Below are positions 1 to 6,719 of a stretch of DNA of 9,917 bases, piece by piece (position 1 is the stretch's first letter; each line of letters opens with the position of its first letter). The translations under genes and the position numbers were made by a program. The DNA is from Candidatus Odinarchaeota archaeon (GTDB lineage Archaea > Asgardarchaeota > Baldrarchaeia > Baldrarchaeales > DXJG01). The notes below the pieces were generated by a model that was given only the letters and a program-made list of their open reading frames with translations, was not told where the DNA came from and searched no databases. The DNA is taken from contig JAGGSW010000050.1 in NCBI GenBank assembly GCA_021158895.1, forward strand, positions 1-9,917. The letters are read 5' to 3'.

Positions 1-531
1 CTTGCCTCTCAGCCCTCTTGCCTTTTTGCCTGCTCCTGTCAATCCTCTAAATACCCTTCCTTTATGTTCTTTGTTGCAAATCCAATTTATGTCCGGATCG
101 TTCTTTATTGCTGGGTGATGTGGATCGACCATTATTACTTCAAACCATTTATATTTTCCATCTTCTGCTACCCAATAGCTGTTTAGAACCTCTAGATTTG
201 GGAATTTTCTAGCCGCACGTTCCTCTGCAATCCATTGTAAGTTTTTACCTGGAGTTATCTTTACCGTACCCATCTTCCTAGGTTTCCTTCCCATTCTAGG
301 TCTAGGTTTTCTTAAAGATCCTCTTCTAACCTTAACTCTAACCATGATGAAACCTTGTTTAGCCTTGTAGCCGAGAGCTCTAGCGCGGTCTAGGCGTGTA
401 GGTTTATCTATTCTGACTACTGTTGGTTCTCTTCTCCATTTTTGAAGTCTTTCACGCATAAGTTCATCAACATACGTTTCATCGGGTTTTTTCCATGCTT
501 CTCTAATATAATGGTACATTCCTTTTACCAA
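1..531 (-). CDS. rpl15e: 50S ribosomal protein L15e (partial, 3' end cut by window)
   Basis: Structural protein of the archaeal/eukaryotic large ribosomal subunit. I translated 177 codons, open to the left window edge. They contain hallmark L15e stretches: MYHYIREAWKKP near the start, PTRLDRARALGYKAKQG at about residues 45-61, the basic run VKVRRGSLRKPRPRMGRKPRK, IAEERAARKFPNLEVLNSYW, and VDPHHPAIKNDPDINW followed by HKGRVFRGLTGAGKKARGL. Family members are about 190-200 aa, so only some 15-20 C-terminal residues are missing. I chose the TTG at 529-531 because a strong GGAGGT Shine-Dalgarno (538-543, read on the minus strand) lies 6 nt upstream of it. The ATG at 517-519 is 18 nt from that site and is less likely. 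An in-frame TGA at 563-565 closes the frame upstream. In many archaea L15e is followed by RNase P protein genes, but that region is outside the window. Confidence 0.96.
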   Translation of the reverse strand, partial: MVKGMYHYIREAWKKPDETYVDELMRERLQKWRREPTVVRIDKPTRLDRARALGYKAKQGFIMVRVKVRRGSLRKPRPRMGRKPRKMGTVKITPGKNLQWIAEERAARKFPNLEVLNSYWVAEDGKYKWFEVIMVDPHHPAIKNDPDINWICNKEHKGRVFRGLTGAGKKARGLRGK

Positions 532-544
532 TTTTCTACCTCCA

Positions 545-640
545 GCCTCGATTACGGTTCACCCAATTAATTGCGGGCACATCCCTGCGGGAGTTCCCCC
601 GCCGCTGCTGCAAGAGCCAAATACAAATTCTTAATTAAAG
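545..640 (-). promoter_or_regulatory. Probable promoter and structured leader of L15e
   Basis: On the minus strand a TATA-like TTTAATTAA lies at 631-639, which predicts a transcript start near 610 and a leader of about 80 nt before the TTG start. The leader is much richer in GC than its surroundings. It holds GCGGG at 587-591 and again at 573-577 (plus-strand reading), and either copy can pair with CCCGC at 598-602. The nearer pairing gives a 5-bp stem with a 6-nt loop. The mutually exclusive pairings are visible in the sequence. A role in autoregulation, or a small RNA here, is only inference. It does not fold as a tRNA in my reading, and I see no convincing C/D or H/ACA boxes. Confidence 0.4.
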
Positions 641-688
641 GTTTCGATTAAGATATCTGGCTACTACTGAACTTCCTCAGACACTTAT

Positions 689-760
689 GTGAGCTACTCC
701 CTACTGAAGTAGGGAGCTTCCAGCGTTTAGGGTAGGCTTTACGCCTATCCCCTCATCTGC
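689..760 (-). ncRNA. Putative omega (reRNA) scaffold at the tnpB 3' end
   Basis: TnpB nucleases use an RNA made from the 3' end of tnpB and the right end of the element, with the guide taken from DNA just beyond that end. Here a 9-bp hairpin with a 2-nt loop (697-716) overlaps the tnpB stop codon and is followed by the presumed end at 689. The next bases on the minus strand, from 688 downward, begin ATAAGTGTCTGAGGAAG and would be the default guide. The hairpin and its position are seen directly. The RNA's extent and activity are inferred, and the 5' boundary is arbitrary. Confidence 0.45.
697..716 (-). repeat. Right-end hairpin of the tnpB element
   Basis: CTCCCTACT (697-705) and AGTAGGGAG (708-716) are perfect inverted copies separated by GA. 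The tnpB stop TAG (701-703) and its last codons lie inside the stem. The motif resembles the left-end hairpin (PyCCCTACTTyAGT-type core), as expected for the paired ends of one IS200/IS605 element. Confidence 0.8.
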
Positions 761-1923
761 TGGTTTGGGGGGCTCACAGCTCCCCCATCCCATGCGTCTC
801 GTTAACGCATAGGCTATATTTATTGCAGCGTTTAGATCTCGATTGTAGGTTAGACTGCATCTTGGACATTTAAAGGTTCTTCCTTTAATTCGGGCAACAT
901 ACCCACATTTATGGCATGTTTTTGAGGTGTTCTTGGTTTCTCTCTTCGTTAGGTATTTTACTCCTATGCCCTCGAGGATTGCCTTGTATTCTATGATTGC
1001 CTGAAGTTTTCTGAAGGGTAGCGAGTGGAAACGCTTGTTAAGCTTCCTAGATTTCTTGAAGTTTCTTCGTATTCCATTTAAGTTTTCCATCACGATTACT
1101 GGCTTTGGAAACTGCTTGACATATTCGATTATCTGGTTCGCTATTATGTGAAGTTGCTGGTTGACTTTATACTTTTCTCTTCCTTTAAGCTCCTTAACCT
1201 TCTTTAGAAGCTTCTTTCCCTGAAGCTTTCTTCTGATGTGACTGTATAGCCCTCTTACACGTTTGATTTCTTCACCCCTCCAGAACTGCCCCTTCATAGG
1301 CTTGTCAGGATTATTTTCTGATACTGCCACTGCGACAGCTAAATTACGCTTGCCTCTATCTATGGCTATTACGGTTTCAGGATCATCAATCAGCTCTACG
1401 TTTTTCCTCAGCACGAAATGAGCATACCACTCGCCATTACGCTTGACCATCTCAACAGTTGTGAAGCTCCATTCGCCTCTGAGGGCTTCCTCAATCCTCT
1501 GTTTTTGCTTTTCACCAAAGACTATGGGCAGACTAATCCTTTTCCTTCTATTCAAACTTAACGTTAGCCAGTATGGTGTTAGAACATTTGTCGTTTTAGC
1601 GAAGCCGTAGCAACGCTTATCGAAGCGAACTGATATCCTTTTAAGTCTTAGGATGCTATCATCTTTCTTGTTCCTCTCGAAGCTCTTCAGGACTTCAACA
1701 GCCTTATCTCTTGCAGTTTGGATTAAAGCCGTGTTTAACTCGAAGAACCTCTTAGCTTTCTCATAAGTGTTTTCATGAAGAAACTTCTTAGAAGTTGAAT
1801 TGAACTGTAGATACCACTTAACGAGCCTAAATATTCGTGGAGACATCTATTTAAAGCTAAAACCTTCTGCCTGTTAGGCTTGAAAACCTTTCCTACAACC
1901 GTTACCTGAACTCCCTTCTGCAT
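701..1923 (-). pseudogene. tnpB: tnpB, RNA-guided nuclease of IS200/IS605 element, frameshifted
   Basis: The true start is the ATG at 1921-1923, giving MQKGVQVTVVGKVFKPN, a typical TnpB beginning. This frame runs 32 residues to HEYL (codon TTA at 1828-1830) and then goes out of frame, stopping at 1735. The remainder, RLVKWYLQFNSTSKKF onward, lies in the next frame and ends at 701. Restoring one A between TATTTA and GGCTC gives a continuous protein of about 407 aa, normal for the family. The RuvC residues are all kept in the 381-residue downstream frame: D163 (AIDRGKRN), E254 (VIVMENLNG) and D337 (NRDLNAAIN). The zinc-finger cysteines 311, 314, 327 and 330 are also kept. An internal ATG at 1846 could make a protein lacking the N-terminal strand. 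I saw no proper slippery heptamer, so I favour a recent one-base deletion or a sequencing error over programmed frameshifting. Confidence 0.85.
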
Positions 1924-1954
1924 GGGAACATCCCAAACCCTAATTTAGAGACTG

Positions 1955-1964
1955 AATATTTAAA
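1955..1964 (-). promoter_or_regulatory. TATA box of tnpB
   Basis: The minus strand reads TTTAAATATT here, a good archaeal TATA box. Transcription would start about 25 nt downstream, near 1935, leaving a short leader before the ATG at 1923. It lies inside the element, so it would travel with it. Confidence 0.5.
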
Positions 1965-1969
1965 CTTTT

Positions 1970-2013
1970 ACCGCAATTCATCCCCCCACTAAAGTAGGGG
2001 GTTTTCTTGCGGT
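1970..2013 (-). repeat. Left-end nested palindrome of the tnpB element
   Basis: An outer inverted repeat, ACCGCAA (1970-1976) and TTGCGGT (2007-2013), encloses an inner hairpin. The inner hairpin pairs CCCCC+ACT with AGT+GGGGG (1983-2001), with one bulged A and a 2-nt loop. Structured ends of this type are what Y1 transposases recognise in IS200/IS605 elements. The actual cleavage site should lie a few bases further, toward 2020-2030. Confidence 0.65.
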
Positions 2014-2051
2014 ATTTATATATAATTTATCCTTATAGGTTTTGAGGTTGT

Positions 2052-2993
2052 TTATTGTTTTGATGAAAAGTAATCAATTATTTTTTGTGCTATTATAGTT
2101 GCGGCTTTTCTTTGGGCTTCTTCGGTTGATGCTCCGATATGAGGTGTGGCAACTACGTTGGGTAATTGTGCCAGTTTAAGGGAAACATCTGTTGGTGGCT
2201 CGTTTTCAAATACATCTAATGCAGCAGCTGCAATTTTTCCTTCTTTAAGTGCTTCGTATAAGGCTTTTTCATCTATTATTCCGCCTCTCGATGTATTTAT
2301 GATCACTGCACCATTTTTCATTAGGGAAATCTCCTCTCTGCCAATCATATGGTAAGTTGACGGTAGAAGTGGGACATGTAAAGTTATAATATCTGATTCT
2401 TTGAGAAGCTTGTACAAGGCTTCTTTTGTTGTTCCCACAAACTCTACTCCCAACTCTTCTGCTTTTTTGGCTAATTCTCCTATAACATCGTATGTAAGTA
2501 CTTTCATATTAAAGGCGAGTGCGCGTTTTGCTACTTCTTGTCCTATCCTACCGAAACCTACTATTCCAAGTGTTTTGCCGTTTAGTTCTCTACCTAAAAG
2601 CTTCTTTTTTATCCATTTTCCCTCTTTAAGTGCCATGTCGCCTCTTGGAATTCCTCTTAAGGCTGCTATCATTAGTCCTATTACTAATTCGGCAACAGAG
2701 TATGTGGGAGCTTCTGGGGCGTTTATCACAGCAATATTTTTTTCTTGTGCCGTTTTAACATCAATGTTATCTAATCCTACGCCAGCTCTTGCGATTAAAG
2801 TTAACTTTTCGGCTGATTCGATAATTTCTCTAGTGACTTTTGTTCTACTCCTTACGATTAAGACTTCAAAATCTTTAATTTTCTCTTTTAACTCGTCATA
2901 GCTTATATCAGGCTGCTCTATAACTTCAAATCCAGCGTCTCTAAGCATTTTTATGCCATCTGGGTGAAGAGGGTCAGATACTAAGATTTTCAT
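2052..2993 (-). CDS. serA: D-3-phosphoglycerate dehydrogenase, short form without ACT domain
   Basis: This is predicted to oxidise 3-phosphoglycerate to 3-phosphohydroxypyruvate with NAD+, the first step of serine synthesis in the cytosol. The 313 residues show the D-2-hydroxyacid dehydrogenase layout. The substrate domain carries VRSRTKVT and ARAGVGLDNID (about 47-78). The NAD fold has GFGRIG at 146-151 and an acidic D169 at the end of the second strand. The catalytic set is R236 (TSRGG), E265 (FENEPP) and H285 (TPHIGAST). The length fits archaeal SerA lacking the C-terminal ACT regulatory domain. The ATG at 2993 is preceded by AGGTGAT (3000-3006) at 6-nt spacing, which settles the start. 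The GTPase gene ends 72 bp upstream, so cotranscription is possible. Glyoxylate/hydroxypyruvate reductase is the main alternative, but the SerA motifs fit better. Confidence 0.9.
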   Translation of the reverse strand: MKILVSDPLHPDGIKMLRDAGFEVIEQPDISYDELKEKIKDFEVLIVRSRTKVTREIIESAEKLTLIARAGVGLDNIDVKTAQEKNIAVINAPEAPTYSVAELVIGLMIAALRGIPRGDMALKEGKWIKKKLLGRELNGKTLGIVGFGRIGQEVAKRALAFNMKVLTYDVIGELAKKAEELGVEFVGTTKEALYKLLKESDIITLHVPLLPSTYHMIGREEISLMKNGAVIINTSRGGIIDEKALYEALKEGKIAAAALDVFENEPPTDVSLKLAQLPNVVATPHIGASTEEAQRKAATIIAQKIIDYFSSKQ

Positions 2994-3065
2994 TATTTAA
3001 TCACCTGTTTAACTGAGATATTAAAAGAAGATATGTTGAGCTTAAAAACCTCGCGTACAATTAGG

Positions 3066-4280
3066 TTATCTACGCCTAGCTGCAGAAACAATTTTTATTA
3101 TGTCTCTGTTCTTAAGTTTGTAGTCTTCTCCGAGTCTTATTCCTGTTCTTGCATCTATTGCGTAAATAAATGTTTCTCCAAGTTCTGTATGAATTTTATA
3201 TGCAAGGTCTCGAGGTGTAGAGCCCTCTGGTAAAAGAAAAACATCTGGTAGAACGTTGCCTTCATGATCGGTATATCTTGTTGCGTCCTCGACAGGGAAG
3301 ACCGCTACCATTTTTAGGAGATTGAAGACAGCTTCATCTAACACTTGTTGGACGCCCGTGGACCCGTATCTATGTAAGACCTCTTCTTTTAGTTTTTCGA
3401 GTTTTTCTTTTGCTTTGCTTGTAAGTTTATCGGGTTTTAAAATTTCAAAGTCTGGGTCACCCGGTCTGTACTTTATTATCCCCTTTTCGGCAAGCTGACG
3501 AAGTGCGTATTCACCTGCTGCGCAACATGGAATGACAATATATTCGTTTTTCAGTTCTCTTTGAAGTCTTTCAACGTTTTTGGGAGCAGTGGGCAAGTCA
3601 ACTTTGTTTGCAGCAATGATCATAGGTTTTGCAACTTTTCTAAGTTCTAAAGCAAATCGATATATTTCTTCTTCACTCCATCTATCTGGACTTTTAGATT
3701 CCAATTCAGCGTTTTTAACAGCAAGTATTACATGTTCCTTTTTTATTTTTAGACCTGAAAGCCTTTCACTCATTAGTTCGGCAAAAGGTATCCTTTCAGC
3801 TCTTACACGCCCAGTTAATCTACGCCAATCCCTCATAATTATTTGAGTAAGCCACATAGCAACTTCCCTTTCAAGAAACCTTACATCCTCAAGTGGGTCC
3901 CAAGTTCCAGGTTCCACTCGTCGACCTTCCGCATCGGTAGTACCACTGGCATCTACAACATGTATAAGTGCATCTGCTCTACGTAAATCGTCTAGGAATT
4001 TATTGCCTAGCCCTTTACCCCTCCATGCATCTGGAACTAGACCTGCAACATCTAACATGCTTATTGGAACATATCTAATCCCATCTATGCAAATACTGTT
4101 GCGAGGATTATCTGTGACTCCAAGTTCTTTACAAACACATTTAACTCTAACATAAGCTGTCCCAGGTTGCGCTTCAATTGTCGTAAATGGATAATCCGCC
4201 GTTTTATATGAAGTTAGGCAAGCTGCATTTAGAAAAGTTGTTTTACCAGATGATGGTTTTCCTAAAAGCCCTATAAGCAA
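3066..4280 (-). CDS. Ygr210/YchF-like GTPase of the Obg family with C-terminal TGS domain
   Basis: This is a translation-factor-type GTPase found in archaea and eukaryotes (Ygr210 branch). Its exact cellular role is not settled, and ribosome association is inferred from the family. In the longest reading (408 aa from GTG at 4292) the P-loop GKPSSGKT is at 11-18, G3 DVAGLVPDAWRGKGLGNKFL at 81-100, G4 NKVD at 229-232, and a TGS domain at about 348-405 (DVFLLPEGSTPRDLAYKIH to NRDIIKIVSA). I favour the TTG at 4278-4280, giving MLIGLLGKPSSGKTTF, because homologues begin this way. A TATA-like TTTAAA at 4307-4312 also predicts transcription from about 4284, making the mRNA nearly leaderless and placing the GTG codons at 4292 and 4289 upstream of the start. 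Identity is firm; the start is moderately sure. Confidence 0.92.
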   Translation of the reverse strand: MLIGLLGKPSSGKTTFLNAACLTSYKTADYPFTTIEAQPGTAYVRVKCVCKELGVTDNPRNSICIDGIRYVPISMLDVAGLVPDAWRGKGLGNKFLDDLRRADALIHVVDASGTTDAEGRRVEPGTWDPLEDVRFLEREVAMWLTQIIMRDWRRLTGRVRAERIPFAELMSERLSGLKIKKEHVILAVKNAELESKSPDRWSEEEIYRFALELRKVAKPMIIAANKVDLPTAPKNVERLQRELKNEYIVIPCCAAGEYALRQLAEKGIIKYRPGDPDFEILKPDKLTSKAKEKLEKLKEEVLHRYGSTGVQQVLDEAVFNLLKMVAVFPVEDATRYTDHEGNVLPDVFLLPEGSTPRDLAYKIHTELGETFIYAIDARTGIRLGEDYKLKNRDIIKIVSAARRR

Positions 4281-4377
4281 TATTAACACCACAACACTAT
4301 AATGTGTTTAAATCTCCAACATTCTTCTAATTACCCACTATCATAATTTAATATTAAAATTAGGGCAAATGTATGGT

Positions 4378-4893
4378 TTAAGTGGTTTCTTGAGAGGTTT
4401 TCTTGTAATATCGTTTAAAGTAATATCCAGGTTCCTTTTTCGGACCGAAACTTCTAAGACCTTTAGTTCTAAGTTGCTCTCTTAATTTATTTGCATATTC
4501 TCTTGAAATTTCTCCTCTTCTCTCCATGAAATTGATGACTTCCAATGCTTGCTCCTCTGTTTCAGCACGCCGTATAAAACTGATCACATCCGGATATCTT
4601 AATTCATCAATCGGAGTTTCATTAACCGGTTTTCCTCTTACACCGTGAAGTTCAACACTGTATACATCTTCTTCTAGTTCCCTAGCTAAGTTAGGGAAAA
4701 GTTCTCTAAACACTTCCTTGTCAAATGATAAGGAATGAAAATCTTCTACCATATTTTCATCTAAACTTTGATATCCTTTCTCTTCTTTTATGGCTCTTTG
4801 CATTTTAATGATCTGACGTTCCATGAAGTCATCTACCATCTTGGATATCCTTTTCCTTGCTGTTTTCCTTTTTCTCTGCTCATTTGCAGTCAA
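4378..4893 (-). CDS. DUF2095-like conserved archaeal protein
   Basis: The function is unknown. The 171-residue protein is soluble and highly charged. Its basic N-terminus (about 1-40) looks helical. The middle (about 70-130) contains the stretches RGKPVNETPIDELRYPDVISFIRRAETEEQALEVINFMERRGEI, read here in overlapping parts. The C-terminus is GLRSFGPKKEPGYYFKRYY. From memory these resemble archaeal DUF2095 proteins (a ...PDVIDFIRR...EEA..I..LE.RGEI... pattern ending GLRSFG.KK.PGYY); I could not verify this by search. The start is TTG at 4891-4893, preceded by GAGGGG (4900-4905) at 6-nt spacing and a TATA-like TTTTAAATA at 4929-4937. No in-frame ATG precedes the conserved part. It sits 85 bp upstream of the GTPase start region, transcribed in the same direction. 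Confidence 0.75.
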   Translation of the reverse strand: MTANEQRKRKTARKRISKMVDDFMERQIIKMQRAIKEEKGYQSLDENMVEDFHSLSFDKEVFRELFPNLARELEEDVYSVELHGVRGKPVNETPIDELRYPDVISFIRRAETEEQALEVINFMERRGEISREYANKLREQLRTKGLRSFGPKKEPGYYFKRYYKKTSQETT

Positions 4894-4899
4894 TTTTAA

Positions 4900-4937
4900 C
4901 CCCTCTATAAAAGGTAATCTAGAAGTATTATTTAAAA
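4900..4937 (-). promoter_or_regulatory. Promoter and Shine-Dalgarno of the DUF2095-like gene
   Basis: The minus-strand TATA box TTTTAAATA (4929-4937) predicts a start near 4908. GAGGGG at 4900-4905 stands 6 nt before the TTG codon and supports that unusual start. Confidence 0.5.
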
Positions 4938-4971
4938 GTATCTAGAATTACAAAGATAACTAAGTAAAGGG

Positions 4972-4977
4972 AAAAAA
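4972..4977 (-). terminator. Oligo-T terminator after the radical SAM gene
   Basis: The minus strand has six T in a row, beginning 12 nt after the stop codon at 4989-4991. Archaeal termination commonly occurs at such oligo-T tracts. There is no hairpin, as expected. Confidence 0.35.
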
Positions 4978-4988
4978 TAATGAGAATA

Positions 4989-6602
4989 TCATTCATTTTT
5001 ATTTTTTTCTAAGCTTCTCTTGTATTCCCCGATTAAGAAAGTTTTGTCTACCCCTACATCAATGTGCGACCAAGGTAATTCTTTATCAAGATCCTTCACT
5101 CCATCGCTATAATCGGTTAGATTTATGCCAAATGTTTTTTGAGCTCTTCTCCACGCACCTAAGCCACCACCGTGTTCAGCAACATATTCAATTACCTTTC
5201 CAAGCTTCCTATCACCTAAAGATAACGCTGCTTGAATCTTAGCCCATCTAGGATCAAGATAATCAACGTAATTTAAACCAAGCACCTTTAAGTTTTTAGT
5301 TATAAATTTCAAGCGTTTATCAAGCTCTTTTAAGGAAAGTTGAGCCAACCACTGAAAAGGTGTATGTGGCTTAGGAATAAACGGGGTAAAACTTACATGG
5401 AGTTCACTTGGAGAATAACCTAACTTTATAACTTTACGTATTAAATCAACAATACCCCGCAAGTCATCTTCATCTTCTCCCGGTAATCCGATAACAAAAT
5501 ACAGCTTTACATGCTTAATACCACACTTCTTAGCCGTAGCAACAGCATACAAAATCTGTTCCTCAGTAAAGGGTTTTTTAACAACTCTCCTAAGCCTAAA
5601 TGTCCCAGCCTCAGGAGCAAAAGTTACGGTTTTCTGCCCACCTTTTACCAAAGCCTCAGCAATAGATTCAGAAAAACCGTCTATACGAAGAGATGGGACA
5701 GATATCTCAAAGCCACTATTCACGATATACCAGCACAAATCTTCAAAATCAGGATGGTCTGAAATAGCTGACCCTATCAAAGAAACCTTACGAACTCGAG
5801 AAAACTTCGGTCCTCTATCAACAAGATCTTTTAAAGCTTCAAAGCTTCTAATTCTCATGGGCCTATTTTGAAAACCTATAAGACAAAACCTACAGCCACG
5901 ATTACAGCCGCGAACAACCTCAAGAAGAAAAGATTTACCGAAAACAGGGGCAAAAGGACTATTCTCATCAACTTGAGGAACAATTTCAGCAACTGGATGA
6001 GGACACTCATCAAGACTTTTAACCCAAGCTCGTTTCACATTATGCCTACCCAAAGATGGAACATATACACCTTCGATGTCAGCAAATACCTCTAAATTCT
6101 CTCTAGGATTGCTTGTCTCCAGAAAAAGGTCAATGAACCTATCCATAACAGCCTCAGCGTCGCCAACAACAAAAAGATCAATAAAATCGCTAATAGGTTC
6201 AGGGTTCTCCCATGCACATGGACCTCCAGCAATAATTAAAGGATCTTCCTTCGACCGATCCTTAGAATGTAAGGGAATACCAGATCTACGAAGCATGTCA
6301 ACAACATTAACGTAGTCGGTCTCAAACTGCAAACTAAAACCAACAACGTCAAATTCCCTTAGGTTACGCCCTGATTCCAAGGAACTTGGAATAATTTTCT
6401 TTTGATAGGGTAAAAAACATCGCTCACAAACAACATCCTCCCTAGAATTTAACAGAAAATACAGAAGTTGAGTAGCAAAAGAAGACATACCCACTCTATA
6501 AACATTTGGATAAACAAAAGCAAACCTAAGATCAACCTTTCTCCAATCTTTTCTAACCACATTAACCTCTAACACACGGCCAATCACAAAGACCACCAAC
6601 AT
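4989..6602 (-). CDS. Radical SAM protein with B12-domain-like N-terminus (COG1032 type)
   Basis: This is a predicted [4Fe-4S]/SAM radical enzyme whose substrate is unknown. From the ATG at 6602 it is 537 aa. The N-terminal third (DLRFAFVYPNVYRVGMSSFA, VVGFSLQFETDYVNVVDMLR, PLIIAGGPCAWENPEPI) resembles the B12-binding-like Rossmann region of COG1032 proteins but shows no DxHxxG cobalamin motif. The cluster motif CNRGCRFC (cysteines at about 233, 237 and 240 in this frame) is followed by a TIM-barrel region with TFAPEAGTFRLR and KLYFVIGLPGEDEDD. The pattern recalls the TIGR03960-like radical SAM group. A GTG at 6560 preceded by GAGGTTAAT is an alternative start that would trim 14 residues. TTG codons at 6641 and 6638 extend the frame, but with an unconvincing sequence. 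It is divergent from the MFS gene. Confidence 0.85.
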   Translation of the reverse strand: MLVVFVIGRVLEVNVVRKDWRKVDLRFAFVYPNVYRVGMSSFATQLLYFLLNSREDVVCERCFLPYQKKIIPSSLESGRNLREFDVVGFSLQFETDYVNVVDMLRRSGIPLHSKDRSKEDPLIIAGGPCAWENPEPISDFIDLFVVGDAEAVMDRFIDLFLETSNPRENLEVFADIEGVYVPSLGRHNVKRAWVKSLDECPHPVAEIVPQVDENSPFAPVFGKSFLLEVVRGCNRGCRFCLIGFQNRPMRIRSFEALKDLVDRGPKFSRVRKVSLIGSAISDHPDFEDLCWYIVNSGFEISVPSLRIDGFSESIAEALVKGGQKTVTFAPEAGTFRLRRVVKKPFTEEQILYAVATAKKCGIKHVKLYFVIGLPGEDEDDLRGIVDLIRKVIKLGYSPSELHVSFTPFIPKPHTPFQWLAQLSLKELDKRLKFITKNLKVLGLNYVDYLDPRWAKIQAALSLGDRKLGKVIEYVAEHGGGLGAWRRAQKTFGINLTDYSDGVKDLDKELPWSHIDVGVDKTFLIGEYKRSLEKNKNE

Positions 6603-6644
6603 AACGCAACCGGAAAATGCACTAAAACAAAGACACAACAAATA

Positions 6645-6715
6645 TAATTATTCCTCGCGCATAAACCTTATATAACCACCTATAAAAGCTATATATCTCA
6701 CCTACATATAACTCC
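6645..6715. promoter_or_regulatory. Divergent promoter region
   Basis: Two TATA boxes lie close together. The minus-strand GGTTATATAAGG (6666-6677) predicts a start near 6647 for the radical SAM gene. The plus-strand TATAAAAG (6681-6688) predicts a start near 6709, about 10 nt before the GTG of the MFS gene. The boxes are only a few bases apart, so the two promoters probably compete or are read alternately. That coupling is inference. Confidence 0.5.
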
Positions 6716-6719
6716 TCAG

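Larger units (their letters stand above)
689..2020 (-). mobile_element. IS200/IS605-type tnpB-only element (IS1341-like)
   Basis: The element consists of one tnpB gene flanked by short imperfect hairpins of the kind found at IS200/IS605 ends: CCCCC..ACTAAAGT..GGGGG upstream and CTCCCTACT/AGTAGGGAG downstream. No Y1 transposase (tnpA) is present, so mobility would need one supplied in trans. I place the right end at about 689, just after the minus-strand text GTAGCTCAC that follows the hairpin; similar text ends other archaeal tnpB elements as I recall them. The left end is less certain, about 2014-2030, just outside the nested palindrome. The element lies in the spacer between serA and L15e and breaks neither gene. 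The boundaries are approximate because there is no target-site duplication to anchor them. Confidence 0.75.

Noticed and set aside
545..620. A tRNA or guide RNA hidden upstream of L15e
   Set aside because: No cloverleaf, T-loop on the right strand, C/D boxes or H/ACA boxes could be assembled; only alternative GC stems are visible.
1820..1835. Programmed -1 frameshift site in tnpB
   Set aside because: The local T TTA GGC does not allow re-pairing of both tRNAs after slippage, and no stimulatory structure is evident.
1735..1923. A separate 62-aa gene on the minus strand
   Set aside because: Its first 32 residues are the missing N-terminus of TnpB and the rest is out-of-frame translation, so it is part of the frameshifted tnpB.
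2401..2901. A 166-codon plus-strand frame
   Set aside because: It lies wholly opposite serA, whose motifs are unambiguous; the Ser/Phe-rich translation is a typical antisense shadow.
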